DNA from: Ceratothoa steindachneri
Taxonomy: Eukaryota > Arthropoda > Malacostraca > Isopoda > Cymothoidae
Length of the DNA stretch: 64,000 bases
Assembly (NCBI GenBank): GCA_963969495.1
Contig: OZ018320.1
Coordinates: 76,452,813-76,516,812 of the forward strand
Reading direction: 5' to 3'
The notes beneath the pieces are model-generated. The model did not search any database. It was given only the letters and a program-made list of their open reading frames with translations, and was not told the origin of the DNA. The position numbers and the translations under genes were made by a program. Within the stretch, counting starts at the first letter, position 1. Every line of letters begins with the position of its first letter. This document shows, one piece after another, positions 12,174 to 25,300 of this stretch.

Positions 12174-13149
12174 TGTCAAAGAATACCTTTTGATCGTGAT
12201 ATACTTCTTTTTTGGAAGTATACTTTTGTATAAGAATGCTATTTTTCGTTGTTTTTAAGGATGAGTCGCTTCAACACGTAAGGATGTAAAGAAACGCACA
12301 GGAATTATCCCAAAATAAACATATATTTTAAACTTAACAATTAACTATGGCAAAAAAACAGTAAACACATTGGGGCTTGGTTCTTCTCCTCTCACTCTTA
12401 CGGAGCTTTAGATGTGAGAGTCCCTCGAGTGTGAGCGGGTTTTCTTTTCTCCAGGCAGACTTCTTCTAAGTCTGTCAAGGATTCTTAAGTATGGCACCGA
12501 TACAAAACTTGACGTTTTATATTAATTTGGCACTGGGGTAGAAGGATCGATCTTCTCAATCTGATCCTTTATCGTCCCTCTTCGAATAATCTTGACTGGC
12601 TGAAGGATCGATCTTCACGAACTGATCCTATGACGTTCTCACCGAGTAATATTCTTTTCTCTTTCCTTCAGGGGCTTATTTATAGGCGGACCACCTCCCC
12701 ATCTAAGGGAAAAGGGGCGAGGCTGCAGAGGGAAGTGCGAGTGGTGAGGTCGCATATGGGAGAGCGAGGAGTGAACAGGTTGGCACTGAGGTGCCAAGTC
12801 AGGTTGTTAATTAAAGAGTCCCCCAACCGCCACCCTCCTTGGCGTGCCTTTTGCTTGGCACCGCTTTTTGGTGATATAACCACGGGCTTAGGGATCTCGT
12901 AGGTAATTGGATCTTTTGAGCGTCTTTTAAGGGCCTTTGGTGGTTTCCTTAACACAGATGGTCGCTCCAACTACCTATGCGGCGGGGAGATTAAACAGGG
13001 TAGGCAGCTACTGTTATTCGCCGGCTACCGTTCCCACGAGTCTACTCATGGGGCTTGCTTCTTCGGCTTTCTTCACAAAGGATGGGGGGGACTTCAATGT
13101 ATATGTCCGCCTGGCCCTCCGGGAGCCTTTATGTTGCAATTCCTCTACA
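12174..13149 (-). repeat. Solo LTR related to the Gmr1-type element, TSD GTTGC
   Basis: This 976 bp block starts TGTCAAAGAATA and ends CCTCTACA on the plus strand and is flanked by GTTGC at 12169-12173 and 13150-13154. It aligns in order with the 1,440 bp LTRs at 34314 and 40732: shared blocks include CACTCTTACGG (near 12400), GGCACCGATA, AAACTTGAC, the GATCGATC repeats (12545 and 12606), and GGGGCTTATTTATAGGCGG (12671). It is shorter and clearly diverged, so it represents a related subfamily. No internal region remains, consistent with LTR-LTR recombination. It splits the RTE LINE. The 90- and 96-codon frames across it are not genes. Confidence 0.9.
12675..12684 (-). promoter_or_regulatory. 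TATA box of the solo LTR
   Basis: On the minus strand the sequence reads TATAAATAAG within CCTATAAATAAGCCCC, at the same place as in the LTRs at 35314-35323 and 41732-41741. Conservation between diverged LTRs supports a core promoter directing minus-strand transcription; function is inferred. Confidence 0.65.
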
Positions 13150-15450
13150 GTTGCCTTGAATGAGCTATTATTACTGTGTTGTCCGCGTATCTTCAACTAT
13201 TGATATTACATCTTCCTATTCTTATCCCTTCGTATTCTTCAATATTCCTCATTATTACCTGACTGTATAATGAGAAGAGGTCTGGTGACTACACACATCT
13301 TGTCTTACTTCTCTTCTAATTGCCTGGAAGTCAGTTTCTTCACCATCTAGTTTGACACATGACTTCTGTGCCCAGTATAAGTTCTTAATCACTTTGTATT
13401 CATTTCCATCGATACTTTTCAAAACTTCCATTAAATCCACCTGTCTAACTTTATCAAAAGACTTCTCATAATCAATAAAATAAACATTAGATCTCTCTGT
13501 TTCTCTAGTATTCTTTCTGACATTACTCTCAGCATAAATATTGCATTGCTTGTGCCTTTTCTTCCACAAAACCACATTGTTCCTCAGATATTTCTCGCCT
13601 TTTTTTCCTCTTATTCTTTTTAGTATTACTTTCAGTATGACTTTTGTTACTGTCCTGTGCTTTTCACATTTAAATGTTCCACTTAATTTGAGAATTATAA
13701 TGAAAACTGATTTACACATTTGGTTTGTTATCTGACCTGAGTTGTAATCTTTGTTTGTTATTTCAGTTCAATCTTTACTGCCGTAGCGCCGGCAGCTCGT
13801 AGCATTTCTATCATAACTTCATCATTTCTTGCAACCTTTTCTCTCTTCATATCCTTCATTACATCTCTTATTTCCCTCTCGAGAATTTCTGGGCTTTCTT
13901 CTTCTCCTTCGGGCAAGTCTTCTAACTATTCTCTCTCATCATAGAATAATTCTCCAATGTTCTCGCTCCATCTCTGTTTCACCTCTTCCGTTTCTATTCA
14001 CACTGTCCCAATCTTTCCACTTTACAGCACTGCCCTTGTTCCATTTCTTTTTCTGTCTAAGTTCTTTCATCTTCCCAAATCTTGAGTTCTGATGTGTTCT
14101 ACACAGCTATTCTATCTCTTCACATTGTTCATTTAGCCATTGTTCCTTTCCTCTATCGCATTCTCGGGGAATTTCTCTGTTTCTGATTCTGTATTGCAGT
14201 TCATCCCGGCCTTTTAACTGTCTTATTTGCTCTATCATATCTAATATTTCTTCTGTCATCCATGGCTTCTTCTTCTGTCGTCTGACATCTGGAATAACTT
14301 CTCGCACGCCCTCTTGCAGAGCTCCTACCAGAATATTCCACTGCTCTTCAGCACTGCCCTTAGCTGCATCCTCTTCTAATGACGCGTATCTGTTTTGGAC
14401 TTCTACCGTATATCTTTCAGTTATGTCTTCATCTTTTCCTAATAAATCAATATTCTTCTTTGAATTAAACTTTGCCTTTCTCAATTTTTTAGATTCAACT
14501 TAATCGTGGCTGCTACTGGTACGTGATCACTATTCACATCTGCGCCGGGGAAAGTTTTTACCTGTGTGCTGCGTTTCGGAAGCGTTCATTTACTGTGATG
14601 TAATCAATATGATTTCGTACTACCTCGCCAGGTGATTTCCAAGCCCACAAATGTTACTAATGGTGTCTTAACCATTGGAAAACTTGCATGTTTTCCAAAC
14701 ATCAATCCACAAATCTGTCGCCTTTGTCATTCCTTTCTCCCAAGCCAAATGGTTCCACCACCTGACCTACTCTTTCTTTTCCAATTTTAGCATTCACATC
14801 ACCCATAACTATATTAACTTCATGATTCTTGCATTGTCTTAGAATCAGATCAACATTTTTCATAAAATTGTTCTATTTCTTCCTCCTCAGCTTCTGTAGT
14901 TGGGCATACACTTGTAAACATTAGTAACCAGACGGGTTCCATATAGTTTTACTAGTATTATTCTGTCTGACACAGTCCAGAACCCTTTGAGACTACCAGC
15001 TGCTTCTTTAGACAACATCACTCCGACACCTCTCTCATGTATTTCTCCTTCAGAATAAATAAACTAACAGTTTTCATATTACACTTCTCCATTCCCCCTC
15101 CATCTTACTTCACTGATTCATAGGATACTTGTATTTAGTGTCTTTATTTCTTGATGTACATTTGCCAACTTTTCTGCTTGATACATTGTTCTCACTTTCC
15201 ATGTTGTAATAGTACATTTCTTTCTTTGTTTGCAGACAGTCACTCGATGACGGACAGGGTTCGCCTGCCGTTCGTGAGCTCCCTGACCGGGCGCGACAGC
15301 AGTTCTCTGTTGATCATTGCTCTCGTTGACGTCGTTGTTGTCATTATTAATTCTTGACAAGTCCCTGGTTAAACTAGGATTAGTACGTAGTGAGGGCTCC
15401 ACTCCTCTTCTATGGTGGCGTCGATGACCACTTTTGATGCCTGGTTCGCT
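13150..15450 (-). pseudogene. RTE-clade LINE, endonuclease and RT segment (part 3 of 3)
   Basis: From the 5' side on the minus strand: the endonuclease start TTWKVRTMYQAEKLANV near 15150-15210, VSDRIILVKLYGTRLV near 14920-14980, PGADVNSDHVPVAATIKLN near 14495-14555, a linker ORF (14107-14484) and reverse transcriptase with CEKHRTVTKVILKVI, YFIDYEKSFDKVRQ and IKNLYWAQKSC (13255-13719). These follow the fixed order of RTE-type ORF2, whose product nicks and reverse-transcribes. The catalytic box and the C-terminal parts lie beyond the solo LTR and the LINE insertion. Stops and frameshifts are frequent, so it is an old dead copy. Confidence 0.85.
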
Positions 15451-15790
15451 CTAAGGTGTGTCACCCACCTTGCTTGTCACATTTACGCATCGGTGGACGT
15501 TTAGCATCTCATACGCCTCATCACTGCTCCAGACTTTACTTAATGGAGCTGGCAGTGTTCAACACCACAATTTGGAGTTGTGGTACCCCCTCACCTGGTT
15601 TAGCCCATCAGCCGAGATGGTTGTCCGGGATGTGGTCGTTGTTCTAAGCTAACAATACTTGGTGAGAGGTGGGGTGACTATCAGCCTCAGGGTCCCCCAT
15701 ATCTGGAGCGGCTGTCCTTAAAAACTGTTGGCACTATTCGCTCTCAATTTTACTGCTCCCCTGTTCTCCTGTGGACTCTAGCGTTGTCTG
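15451..15790 (-). other. Probable 5' UTR of the RTE LINE
   Basis: GC-richer, non-coding sequence directly upstream of the RTE endonuclease start. I did not find a second copy in the window, so the 5' limit is uncertain. Confidence 0.4.
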
Positions 15791-16390
15791 GAGTCGAGAA
15801 CAACTCTGAAGGATGAATTTAACTAGCCCCTATTCATGTTGCAGCCGAACTGCGGTTTTCTTTCGATCCCGAAAGCTCATGCGACGCAGGACTGTCGTAA
15901 CATTGCGTAATGACCCTGGGTCGTCCATAAGGAGGTCGGTCTTGGATGCTTCCTCAATTTCGGATCCTCTTCAACACTTCTGCAACCCCGGAATGTGATC
16001 CGCCGACCTTCTGTAAATTTGTCGATAGCTGAGACCCTCCCCGTGCAGCTCGCGTATCGCGTTTCGTTCCTCCACGGTCTGGTTACGTGTTTTCGCCATT
16101 ATCATATCATTATCAGAAGTTTTCGATATGAAATATCATATTAGTCAATACATATACTGTTATAGATACATTTTTGGCTGTAATATACCGCACACTGATA
16201 CCAGGATTACATACATTTCAATAGTATCGCTATTTTCGATATTTAAAAAAAAGTTATAAGGAACCTTGTACTTTTATTTTACTTTTTGTATGTATTTCAC
16301 GCATACATTTAAACTTATACCAACATAATCATCGACATACCCAGGGAATAAGAAAAATTTCAGGTGTCCGAAAACATTTTACCTCTGTTC
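15791..16390 (-). pseudogene. Tc1-like transposase N-terminal relic
   Basis: A minus-strand ATG at 16097-16099 begins MAKTRNQTVEERNAIRELHG, followed by LSYRQI, the helix-turn-helix start typical of Tc1/IS630-type transposases. Downstream (about 15840-15960), broken frames contain a possible second DNA-binding region. No DDE catalytic region is visible. Upstream, AGGTGTCCGAAAACATTTT (16361-16379) may be a terminal repeat. Only the DNA-binding part survives. Confidence 0.6.
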
Positions 16391-17460
16391 TATATGTTGT
16401 TTTATCAAAGATGAGGATGCTATGAATGAATGCTAGTAACTAGGTTTTTGAAGTAAAAAACATATTCATGGAGTGCTTAACATGAGAAAAAGATGGCAGC
16501 GTACTATGGCAGATAATGGAGAAAGGAATTTTTATCACTTTTTTACCCTTTACTGCTGTATATAATATACATTATGCATATGTATTTTTAACTTTTCACA
16601 TGATATGTATTTAAATTTAACAATAAATAAAGTGAAGAACTTATAATCCAATTTAGGGATTTTAGCAATCTTCTCCCAATAGGTGTCCTTCCTGGTCACG
16701 TCCCTGTAGCATTCTGGAGACATATATAAGCACGGAAAATTCCCTCCTTCATCTATCAACTGCTTCACTTATCCCCCTCCCCGAAATGGGGGGAAGGGGT
16801 AAAAAGGATTTTTCCCGTGCTATAACTGAAACATGGAACAGCGACACACCCTCCCGATCCCACTGCCCCAAGAGAGGAACTTATGCGCTCTCTCAAGTCA
16901 TCCTATGCATCTCTTTTAAATCTTTTGCTATCGTTTTCGCGCCTGTCTATGCCCGACAAAGGGATAAAAATTGGCGATAAGACGTTCCTTATAAAATGGT
17001 TTCCGTCCTTGAAGTCGACTTCTAGAAATGTTGGTGACGCGCTTGGTAAAGCGTGTGGCAAACTGCCGCTACCTTGACGAGGCCTCCGAGTGCGCATGGG
17101 TGAGGGGAAAAATTGCAGCGGCGATCGGAGGAAGTTATTCAAGCGACGCTTGCGACGTTGTTCCCATAGCTTTGCATCCGGTTTGAGAGGCCTCATTGAA
17201 AACAACATAAGTGATTAAAAGCGTGCGTAGCATAACATCGCCTCCCGGTATGAAACAGCCTTGAGGCTCATCACCTTACACTGCCTCTCGTTTCTGCCAC
17301 ACCGGCGAGTGGGAACGAGCTTCTGGGAGCGTCCCCATTTCAGGATTCCGAGCCTCTTTCGAGTTTTCGTATATGACTTGAATCACACCTGAGGTCGCGC
17401 GGACGCCACAACGTGAAACAAGCGCACTTGTTTAATCGCGTTACGGTAAGGAGGCTTTGA
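16391..17460. other. No recognised gene; one dispersed repeat segment
   Basis: No supported gene. The stretch near 16850-16930 (CACTGCCCCAAGAGAGGAAC and CTCTTTTAAATCTTTTGCTA) resembles 29830-29910 (CAGTGCCATAAGAGGAACTG and CTCTTTTAAATCTTTCACTA), so it is a dispersed repeat of unknown class. Confidence 0.45.
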
Positions 17461-17905
17461 TCTAATACGCTTAACAGTTTTACCTCCACTACGGTTAACA
17501 GTCTGCTCTACTTAGGATGATAGAGTCTGTTCAACTATACTTAACAGAGTCTGCTCTACTATGGTTAGGGGGATCTGATTTACTACGGATAATACAGTCT
17601 GCTAAACTACGGCTAACTGAATCTGTTCCACTGCGGTTAATAGAGACTGCTCTACTGCAGTTAACAGTCTGCTCTCCTATGGTTTATAAAGCCAGCTCTT
17701 ACTATGGTTAATTAGAATCTGCTCTACTACGGTTAATTAGAATCTGCTCTACTACGGTTGATAGAGTTTGCTCAATTACAGTTAATTGATTTTGGTCTAC
17801 TACGCTTAATAGAGTCTGCTCTAGTATGGTTAACGGAGTCTGCTCTAGTACGGTTAATAGATTCTATTCGACTACGTTTGACACTACTACTACGTTCAAT
17901 AGAGG
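17461..17905. repeat. Minisatellite, ~24-25 bp unit
   Basis: About 17 degenerate copies of a unit like TCTGCTCTACTACGGTTAAT plus 4-5 bases. The cleanest pair is adjacent at ~17715-17765. Copies vary at the T/C and A/G positions and by small indels. The open frame 17517-17711 only translates the array. Confidence 0.9.
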
Positions 17906-18542
17906 AGCTCTGGCTATCCTAGTAGATGCGAGGCTGGAATTCAAGCTAAGAGTCCCGGGTTGGATTCCAGTGACATCGTATACAAAACTTTCAGCGGTGT
18001 CACCAGCTGGCCGCCCATTGGCGAACACGCTGAAATTTCCCCCGGCGGAGTAAATAGTTCCACTCCCCTCCTCAAACATATTAGCAAATCAAAATACACC
18101 GTTCCAATTTTTCTCTAGACTTCAATGCCCAAAATATCCACTTTCTTCTCTGTCTCTGTTCCAGCCCCCTGAAGTGGCGCACTAGTGTCCTTTCTATGCC
18201 TGCATACCCCTGACTTGGAGCCACAAATGGTCAAAGCCCCCCCCCCCTCCCGCTCTCCAAACGAGGAACAGCCCCTAGTTCCTTAGGGCTTGGTAGCGTT
18301 TGTCATTCTGATCTTATGTCAATTTCCTTATGCGGTCAGGAAATCTAGACCACGATGCGAGGCATGGATGGTGCAATGTACTTATTTTGCTCTACTTGCC
18401 TCAATCAGTGTCGCTACTTTTGTCCATCAGAGTTTACACAAAAATCTCATTTTTTCCTAACCATTAAAAATTTGTATTCCCACAAGAAGCCAATTCTAGA
18501 TGATCAAATAATGCAGGCCTATTTTTTGGTGTCTTAATCTCT
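17906..18542. other. No recognised feature
   Basis: Mixed-composition sequence with a short C tract (18239-18247). The plus-strand 60-codon frame at 18355-18537 shows no family motif. Confidence 0.5.
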
Positions 18543-19140
18543 TTATAAAAAATGAGATAATAGTGACGGCATCGTCTCGCCATTCGAAGCCACGTTGCGG
18601 AGCATCATCACGGATGCCAAATGTTTGGTTGTGGACACTAGTGAACCTCGGAGACGTCCTGACCGAAGCTTACAATTCGGCCGTTCTGTTTTTTGATGAC
18701 CGGATGGACCCTGAAGGTTTTTCATCACATAAAATGATAATTCAATTATCATGAGTCTTCAAGTCGTTAAGAAGGCGAAGTCATCGCTCACTCCGTTGTT
18801 CTCGCATTCAGTCGGTGAGCAGAAGCCTTACCACGCACCTCAAGCTCTTGCCGCCTTCCTAGTTGACGATCCTGGACACCGTGGCCACCGATATATTCTT
18901 CTTCGCGATTGCAGTAATTTTAAGCTTCAGACAAATTTCAAAGGCCTTTCTCACAACGAAGCGTTTGAAAACTTGAGGTCTGCCTGAACGAGATCGATCT
19001 TATAGTTCTTCCCCGTTCTTGAGGCTGTCCACGACTCCTTGGAAGTTCATCCGGCTGACGTTGAGCCGCTTGGCGATGTCGGAATTGTCGTGGCCCGCAG
19101 GAAGGTGAGCATAAATCTTGATTCTTTTAACTTCCATCTC
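18543..19140 (-). pseudogene. Tc1/mariner-superfamily transposase relic
   Basis: The minus-strand ATG at about 19136 begins MEVKRIKIYAHL, then HDNSDIAKRLNVS (helix-turn-helix), SRSGRPQVFKRFVVRKAFE, and further down STTKHLASVMMLRNVASNGE (about 18600), which matches the usual catalytic-core region of this transposase type. Such proteins cut and paste their own element at TA. Several stops (for example after KNGEEL and in the SRIVN-EGGKSL stretch) and frameshifts make it inactive. The C-terminal part below 18543 is not found. A superfamily call is safe; the exact family is not. Confidence 0.75.
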
Positions 19141-19377
19141 GTCAGACCTGTATACAATTGAAAATACATTTGAATGAAACGTGCGCGAAAAGTAGAACTT
19201 TAAGTTTTTTTGACGGAACCTTTTCTATCACATACGTAAACCTCTTGAAAGATCAAAAATCCCCGAGCATAAGAGAACTTTTACAAAAGCCGGTATCATT
19301 AGAGTGCTCGGTGAAATGCCATTGCTGAGTTATTATTTTGTACATAGTATATACATATATAATTCAGATACGTCTTA

Positions 19378-22300
19378 CTTTTCAGCCATGAAGATAATTT
19401 CAATTTCTTGAGGTTGGCATTGAAGGTCGCTTTTCAGAGCGGGCAAAGTCGAACGTGCGATGAGAAAACAAGGAGGGGCCTCGAAACCCACCTCTACACT
19501 TTTCGTCATGTCTGACCTTGACAGGCTCGCTTTTTCACATTTTATCACATTTTTCATATTTAATTAATTTTCACATTTCATCACTGTGCATTCCTTGCTG
19601 CTTTCATCTATGAAGCTGATTTACATATTTTCACCTTTCGTTTCATGTTGTTTTTCATCCATGAAAATAATTTACACCTCGTCACATTTTCATTCCTTGT
19701 TTCTTTTTTTCCATGAAGATTAATTCCAACTCTTCTCCTTTTCATTAATATTGATTTTCTTCCATAAAGATTATTTTTCCCTCTTCTCCTATTCATTCCT
19801 TTTTTCTTTTCATCAATCAAGATAACTTCCAACTCTCTTTTTTAAATTCCTTGTTGCTTTCATCTATGAAAATAATTTCTATATCTTCACCTTTTCGCTT
19901 TTTGTTGCTTTTCATCAATGAAGATAATTTCCACCTCTTCTCCTTTTCATTCCTTGTTTCTTTTTTCATCAAAATTATTTCCACCTATTCTCCTTTTCAT
20001 TCTTTTTTATTATCTTCCAAAGAGATTATTTCCACTTCTTCTCTCATTGATTCCTTTTTTCTTTTTACCCATCAAGATAATTTCCATCTCTTCTCTTTTG
20101 CATGCCGTGTTGCTTTAAACTATGAAGATAATTTCCACCTCTTTACCATTTTCTTTCCTGTTGCTTTTCATCCATCAAGATAATTTTCACCTCATCTCCT
20201 GTTCATTCTTTTAGGGCTTTTCACCCATTAAGATAATTTCCATCTCTTCTTTTTTCATGCCATGTTGCTTTCATCTAGGTATATAATTTCCACCTCTTTG
20301 CTCTTATGTTTCCTGTTGCTTTTAATCCACGAGGATAAATTTCACCTCGTCACTTTTTCATTCCTCGTTTCTTTTTTCCATAAAGATTATTTCCACCTCT
20401 TCTCCTTTTCATTCCTTGTTGATTTTTCTCCGTAAAGATTATTTTCCCCCTCTTCTCCTATTCTTTCCTTTTTGCTTTCAATCAATCAAGATAACCTCAA
20501 ACTCTCACCTTTAAATTCCTTGTTTCTTTCATCTATGAAAATAATTTTTATATTTTCACCTTTTCGGTTTTTGTTCTTTTCATCCATGAAGATAATTTCC
20601 ACCTCCTTACGTTTTCATTCTTTTTTTCTCTTTTCTTTAAAATTCTTTCCATCTATTCTTCTTTTCATTCATTTATTATTATCTTCCAAAGAGATTATTT
20701 CCACCTCTTCTCCTATTCATTCCTTTTTTGCTTTGCACCCATCAAGATAATTTCTATCTCTTCTCTTTTCATGCCATGTTGCTTTTATCTATGTAGATAA
20801 TTTCCCCCTCTTCGCCCTTTTGTTTCCTGTTGCTTTTAATCCACGAGGATAAATTTCACCTCTTCACTTTTTCATTCCTTGTTTCATTTTTTCCATAGAG
20901 ATTATTTTCACCTCTTCTCCTTTTCATTCCTTGTTGATTTTCTTCCGTAAAGATTATTTTACCCGCTTCTCCTATTCTTTCCTTTTTGTTTTTCATCAAT
21001 CAAGATAACTTCAAACTCTCACCTTTAAATTCTTTGTTGCTTTCATCTTTGAAAATAATTTTTATATTTTCACCTTTTCGTTTTTTTTTCTTTTCATCCA
21101 TGAAGATAATTTCCTCCTCTTCACCTTTTCATTCCTTTTTCTTTTTTCCTCAAAATTCTTTCCACCTATCCTCCTTTTCATTCATATTTTTATTATCTTC
21201 CAAAGAGATTATTTCCACCTCTTCTCCTATTAATTCCTTTTTTGCTTTTTACCCATTAAGATAATTTCTATCTTTTCTCTTTTCGTGCCATGTTGCTTTT
21301 ATCTATGAAGATAATTTACACCTCTTCACCTTTTTGTTTTCTGTTGCTTTTAATCCACGAGGATAATTTTCACCTCGTCACTTTTTCATTTCTTTTTTGT
21401 TTTTTCCATGCAGATTTTTTCCACTAATTTTTCTTTTGATTTCTGGTTGATTTTCTTCTCTAAAGATTATTTTCCCCTCTTTTCCTATTTATTCCTTTTT
21501 GCTTTTCACCAATCAATATAACGTCTAACTCTACTCCTTTAAATTCCTTGTTGCTTTCATCTATGAAAATCATTTCTATATCTTCACCTTTTCGATTTTT
21601 GTTGCTTTTCATCAATGAAGATAATTTCCACCTCTTCACCTTTTCATTTCTTGTTTCTTTTTTCTTAAAAATTATTTCCACCTATTCTCCTTTTCATTCT
21701 TTTTATTATCTTTCAAGGAGATTATTTCCACTTCTTCTCTTATATATTCCTTTTTCCTTCTTACCCATCAAGATAATTTCCATTTCTTCTCTTTTGCATG
21801 CCGTGTTGCTTTAATCTATGAAGATAATTGCCACCTCTTCACCTTTTTGTTTCCTGTTGCTTTTCATCCATGAGGATAATTTTTACCTCGTCACTTTTTC
21901 ACTCCCTCTTTCTTTCTTTTTCCATGAAGACTATTTCCTCCTCTTCTTCTTTCCATTCCTTGTTGCTTTTCATCCATCAAAATAATTTCCATCTCTTCTC
22001 CTGTTCATTCCTTTTTTGCTTTTCACCCATCAAGATAATTTCCATCTCTTTTCTTTTCATGCCATGTTGCTTTCATCTATGAAGATAATTTCCACCTCTT
22101 AGCCTTTTTGTTTCCTTTTGCTTTTAATGCACAAGGATAATTTCCACCTCATCACTTTTTCATTCCTAGTTTCTTTTTTTTCATGAAGATTATTTTCACC
22201 TCATCTCCTTTTCATTTCTTGTTGATTTTCTTCCGTAAAGGTTATTTTCCCCTCTTCTCCTATTCTTTCCTTTTTTCTTTTCATCAATCAAGATAACTTC

Positions 22301-25300
22301 CAACTCTCTTTTTTAAATTCCTTGTTGCTTTCATCTATGAAAATAATTTCTATATCTTCACCTTTTCGCTTTTTGTTGCTTTTCATCAATGAAGATAATT
22401 TCCACCTCTTCTCTTTTTCATTCCTTGTTTCTTTTTTCATCAAAATTATTTCCACCTATTCTCCTTTTCATTCTTTTTTATTATCTTCCAAAGAGATTAT
22501 TTCCACTTCTTCTCTCATTGATTCCTTTTTCCTTTTTGCCCATCAAGATAATTTCCATCTCTTCTCTTTTGCATGCCGTGTTGCTTTAAACTATGAAGAT
22601 AATTTCCACCTCTTTACCTTTTTCTTTCCTGTTGCTTTTCATCCATCAAGATAATTTTCACCTCATCTCCTGTTCATTCTTTTAGGGCTTTTCACCCATT
22701 AAGATAATTTCCATCTCTTCTTTTTTCATGCCATGTTGCTTTCATCTAGGTATATAATTTCCACCTCTTTGCTCTTATGTTTCCTGTTGCTTTTAATCCA
22801 CGAGGATAAATTTCACCTCGTCACTTTTTCATTCCTCGTTTCTTTTTTCCATAAAGATTATTTCCACCTCTTTTCCTTTTCATTCCTTGTTGATTTTCTC
22901 CCGTAAAGATTAATTTCCCCTCTTCTCCTATTATTTCCTTTTTGCTTTTCATCAATCAAGATAACTTCAAACTCCTTACCGTTAAATTCCTTGTTGCTTT
23001 CATCTATGAAAATAATTTTTATATTTTCACCGTTTTGCTTTTTGTTGCTTTTCATCCATGAAGATAATTTCCACCTCTTCAACTTTTTATTCCTTTTTTC
23101 ATCAAAATGCTTTACACCTATTCTTCTGTTTTCATTCATTTTTTATTATCTTCCAACGAGATTATTTCTACCTTTCTCCTTTTCATTCCTTTTTTGCTTT
23201 TCACCCATCAAGATAGTTTCTATCTTATCTCTTTTCATGCCATGTAGCTTTCATCTATAAGGATAATTTCCACCTCTTTACCTTTTTATTTTCTGTTTCT
23301 TTTAAAACACTAGTATAATTTTCACCGCGTCACTTTTTCATTCTTCTTTTCTTTTTTCCATGAAGATTATTTTCACCAATTCTCCTTTTCATTTCTGGTT
23401 GATTTTCTTCTCTAAAGATTATTTTCCTCCCCTCTTCTCCTATTCATTCCTTTTTGCTTTTCACCAATCAATATAACGTCCAACTCTACTCCTTTAAATT
23501 CCTTGTTGTTTTCATCTATGAAAATGATTTCTATATCTTCACCTTTTCGATTTTTGTTGCTTTTCAACAATGAAGATAATTTCCACCTCTTTACCTTTTC
23601 ATTCCTTGTTTCTTTTTTCATCAAAATTATTTCCACCTATTCTTCTTTTTATTCTTTTTTTATTATCTTCCAAAGAGATTATTTCCACTTCTTCTCTCAT
23701 TCATTCCTTTTTCCTTTTCACCCATCAAGATAATTTCCATCTCTTCTCTTTTCATGCCGTGTTGCTTTAATCTATGAAGATAATTTCCATCTCTTCACAT
23801 TTTTGTTTCCTGTTGCTTTTCATCCATGATGATAATTTTTACCTAGTCACTTTTTCATTCCCACTTTCTTTCTTTTTCCATGAAGATTATTTCCACCTCT
23901 TCTCCTTTTCATTCCTTGTTGCTTTTCATCCGTCAAGATAATTTCCACCTCTTCTCCTGTTCATTTCTTTTTTGCTTTTCACCCATCAAGATAATTTCTA
24001 TCTCTTTTCTTTTCATGCCATGTTGCTTTCATCTATAAATATAATTTCCATCTCTTCACCCTTTTGTTTCCTGTTGCTTTTAATCCACATGGATAATTTT
24101 CACCTCGTCACTTTTTCATTCCCTCTTTCTTTCTTTTTCCAAGAAGATTATTTCTACCTCTTCTCCTTTTAATTCCTTGTTGCCTCTCATCCATCAAAAT
24201 AATTTCCACCTCTTTTCCTGTTCATTCCTTTTTTTTGCTTTTCACCCATCAAGATAGTTTCCATCTCTTCTCTTTTCATGCCCTGTTGCTTTCATCTATG
24301 AAGATAATTTCCACTTCTTCGCCCTTTTGTTTCCTGTTGCTTTTAATCCATTAGGATAATTTTTACCTCGTCACTTTTTCACTCCCTCTTTCTTTCTTTT
24401 TCCATCAAGACTATTTTCACCTCTTCTCCTTTTCATTCCTTGTAGCTTTCCATCCATCAATATAATTTCCACCTCTTCTCCTGTTCATTCCTTGTTTTGC
24501 TCTACCCATTAAGATAATATCCATCTCTTCTCTTTTAAAGCCATGTTGCTTTCATCTATGAAGATAATTTCCACCTTTTCCCTCTTTTGTTTCCTGTTGC
24601 TTTTAATACATGAGGATCTTTTTTACCTCGTCACCTTTTTACTTCCTCTTTCTTTCTTTTTCCATGAAGACTATTTCCACCTTTTCTTCCTTTTATTTCT
24701 TTGTTGCTTTTCATCAATCAAGATAATTTCCACCACTTCTCCTGTTTATTCCTTTTTTTGCTTCTCACCCATTAAGATAATTTCCATCTCTTCTCTTTTC
24801 ATGCCATGTTGCTTTCATATTTGTAGATAATTTCCACCTCTTGGCCCTTTTGTTTCCTGTTGCTTTTAATCCACGAGGATAAATTTCACCTCGTCACTTT
24901 TTCATTCCTTGTTTCTTTTTTCCATAAAGATTATTTCCACCTCTTCTCCTTTTCATTCCTTGTTGATTTTTCTCCGTAAAGATTATTTTCCCCCTCTTCT
25001 CCTATTCTTTCCTTTTTGCTTTCAATCAATCAAGATAACCTCAAACTCTCACCGTTAAATTCCTTGTTTCTTTCATCTATGAAAATAATTTTTATATTTT
25101 CACCTTTTCGGTTTTTGTTCTTTTCATCCATGAAGATTATTTCCACCTCCTCACGTTTTCATTCCTTTTTTCTCTTTTCATCAAAATTCTTTCCATCTAT
25201 TCTTCTTTTCATTCATTTATTATTATCTTCCAAAGAGATTATTTCCACCTCTTCTCCTATTCATTCCTTTATTGCTTTGCACCCATCAAGATAATTTCTA

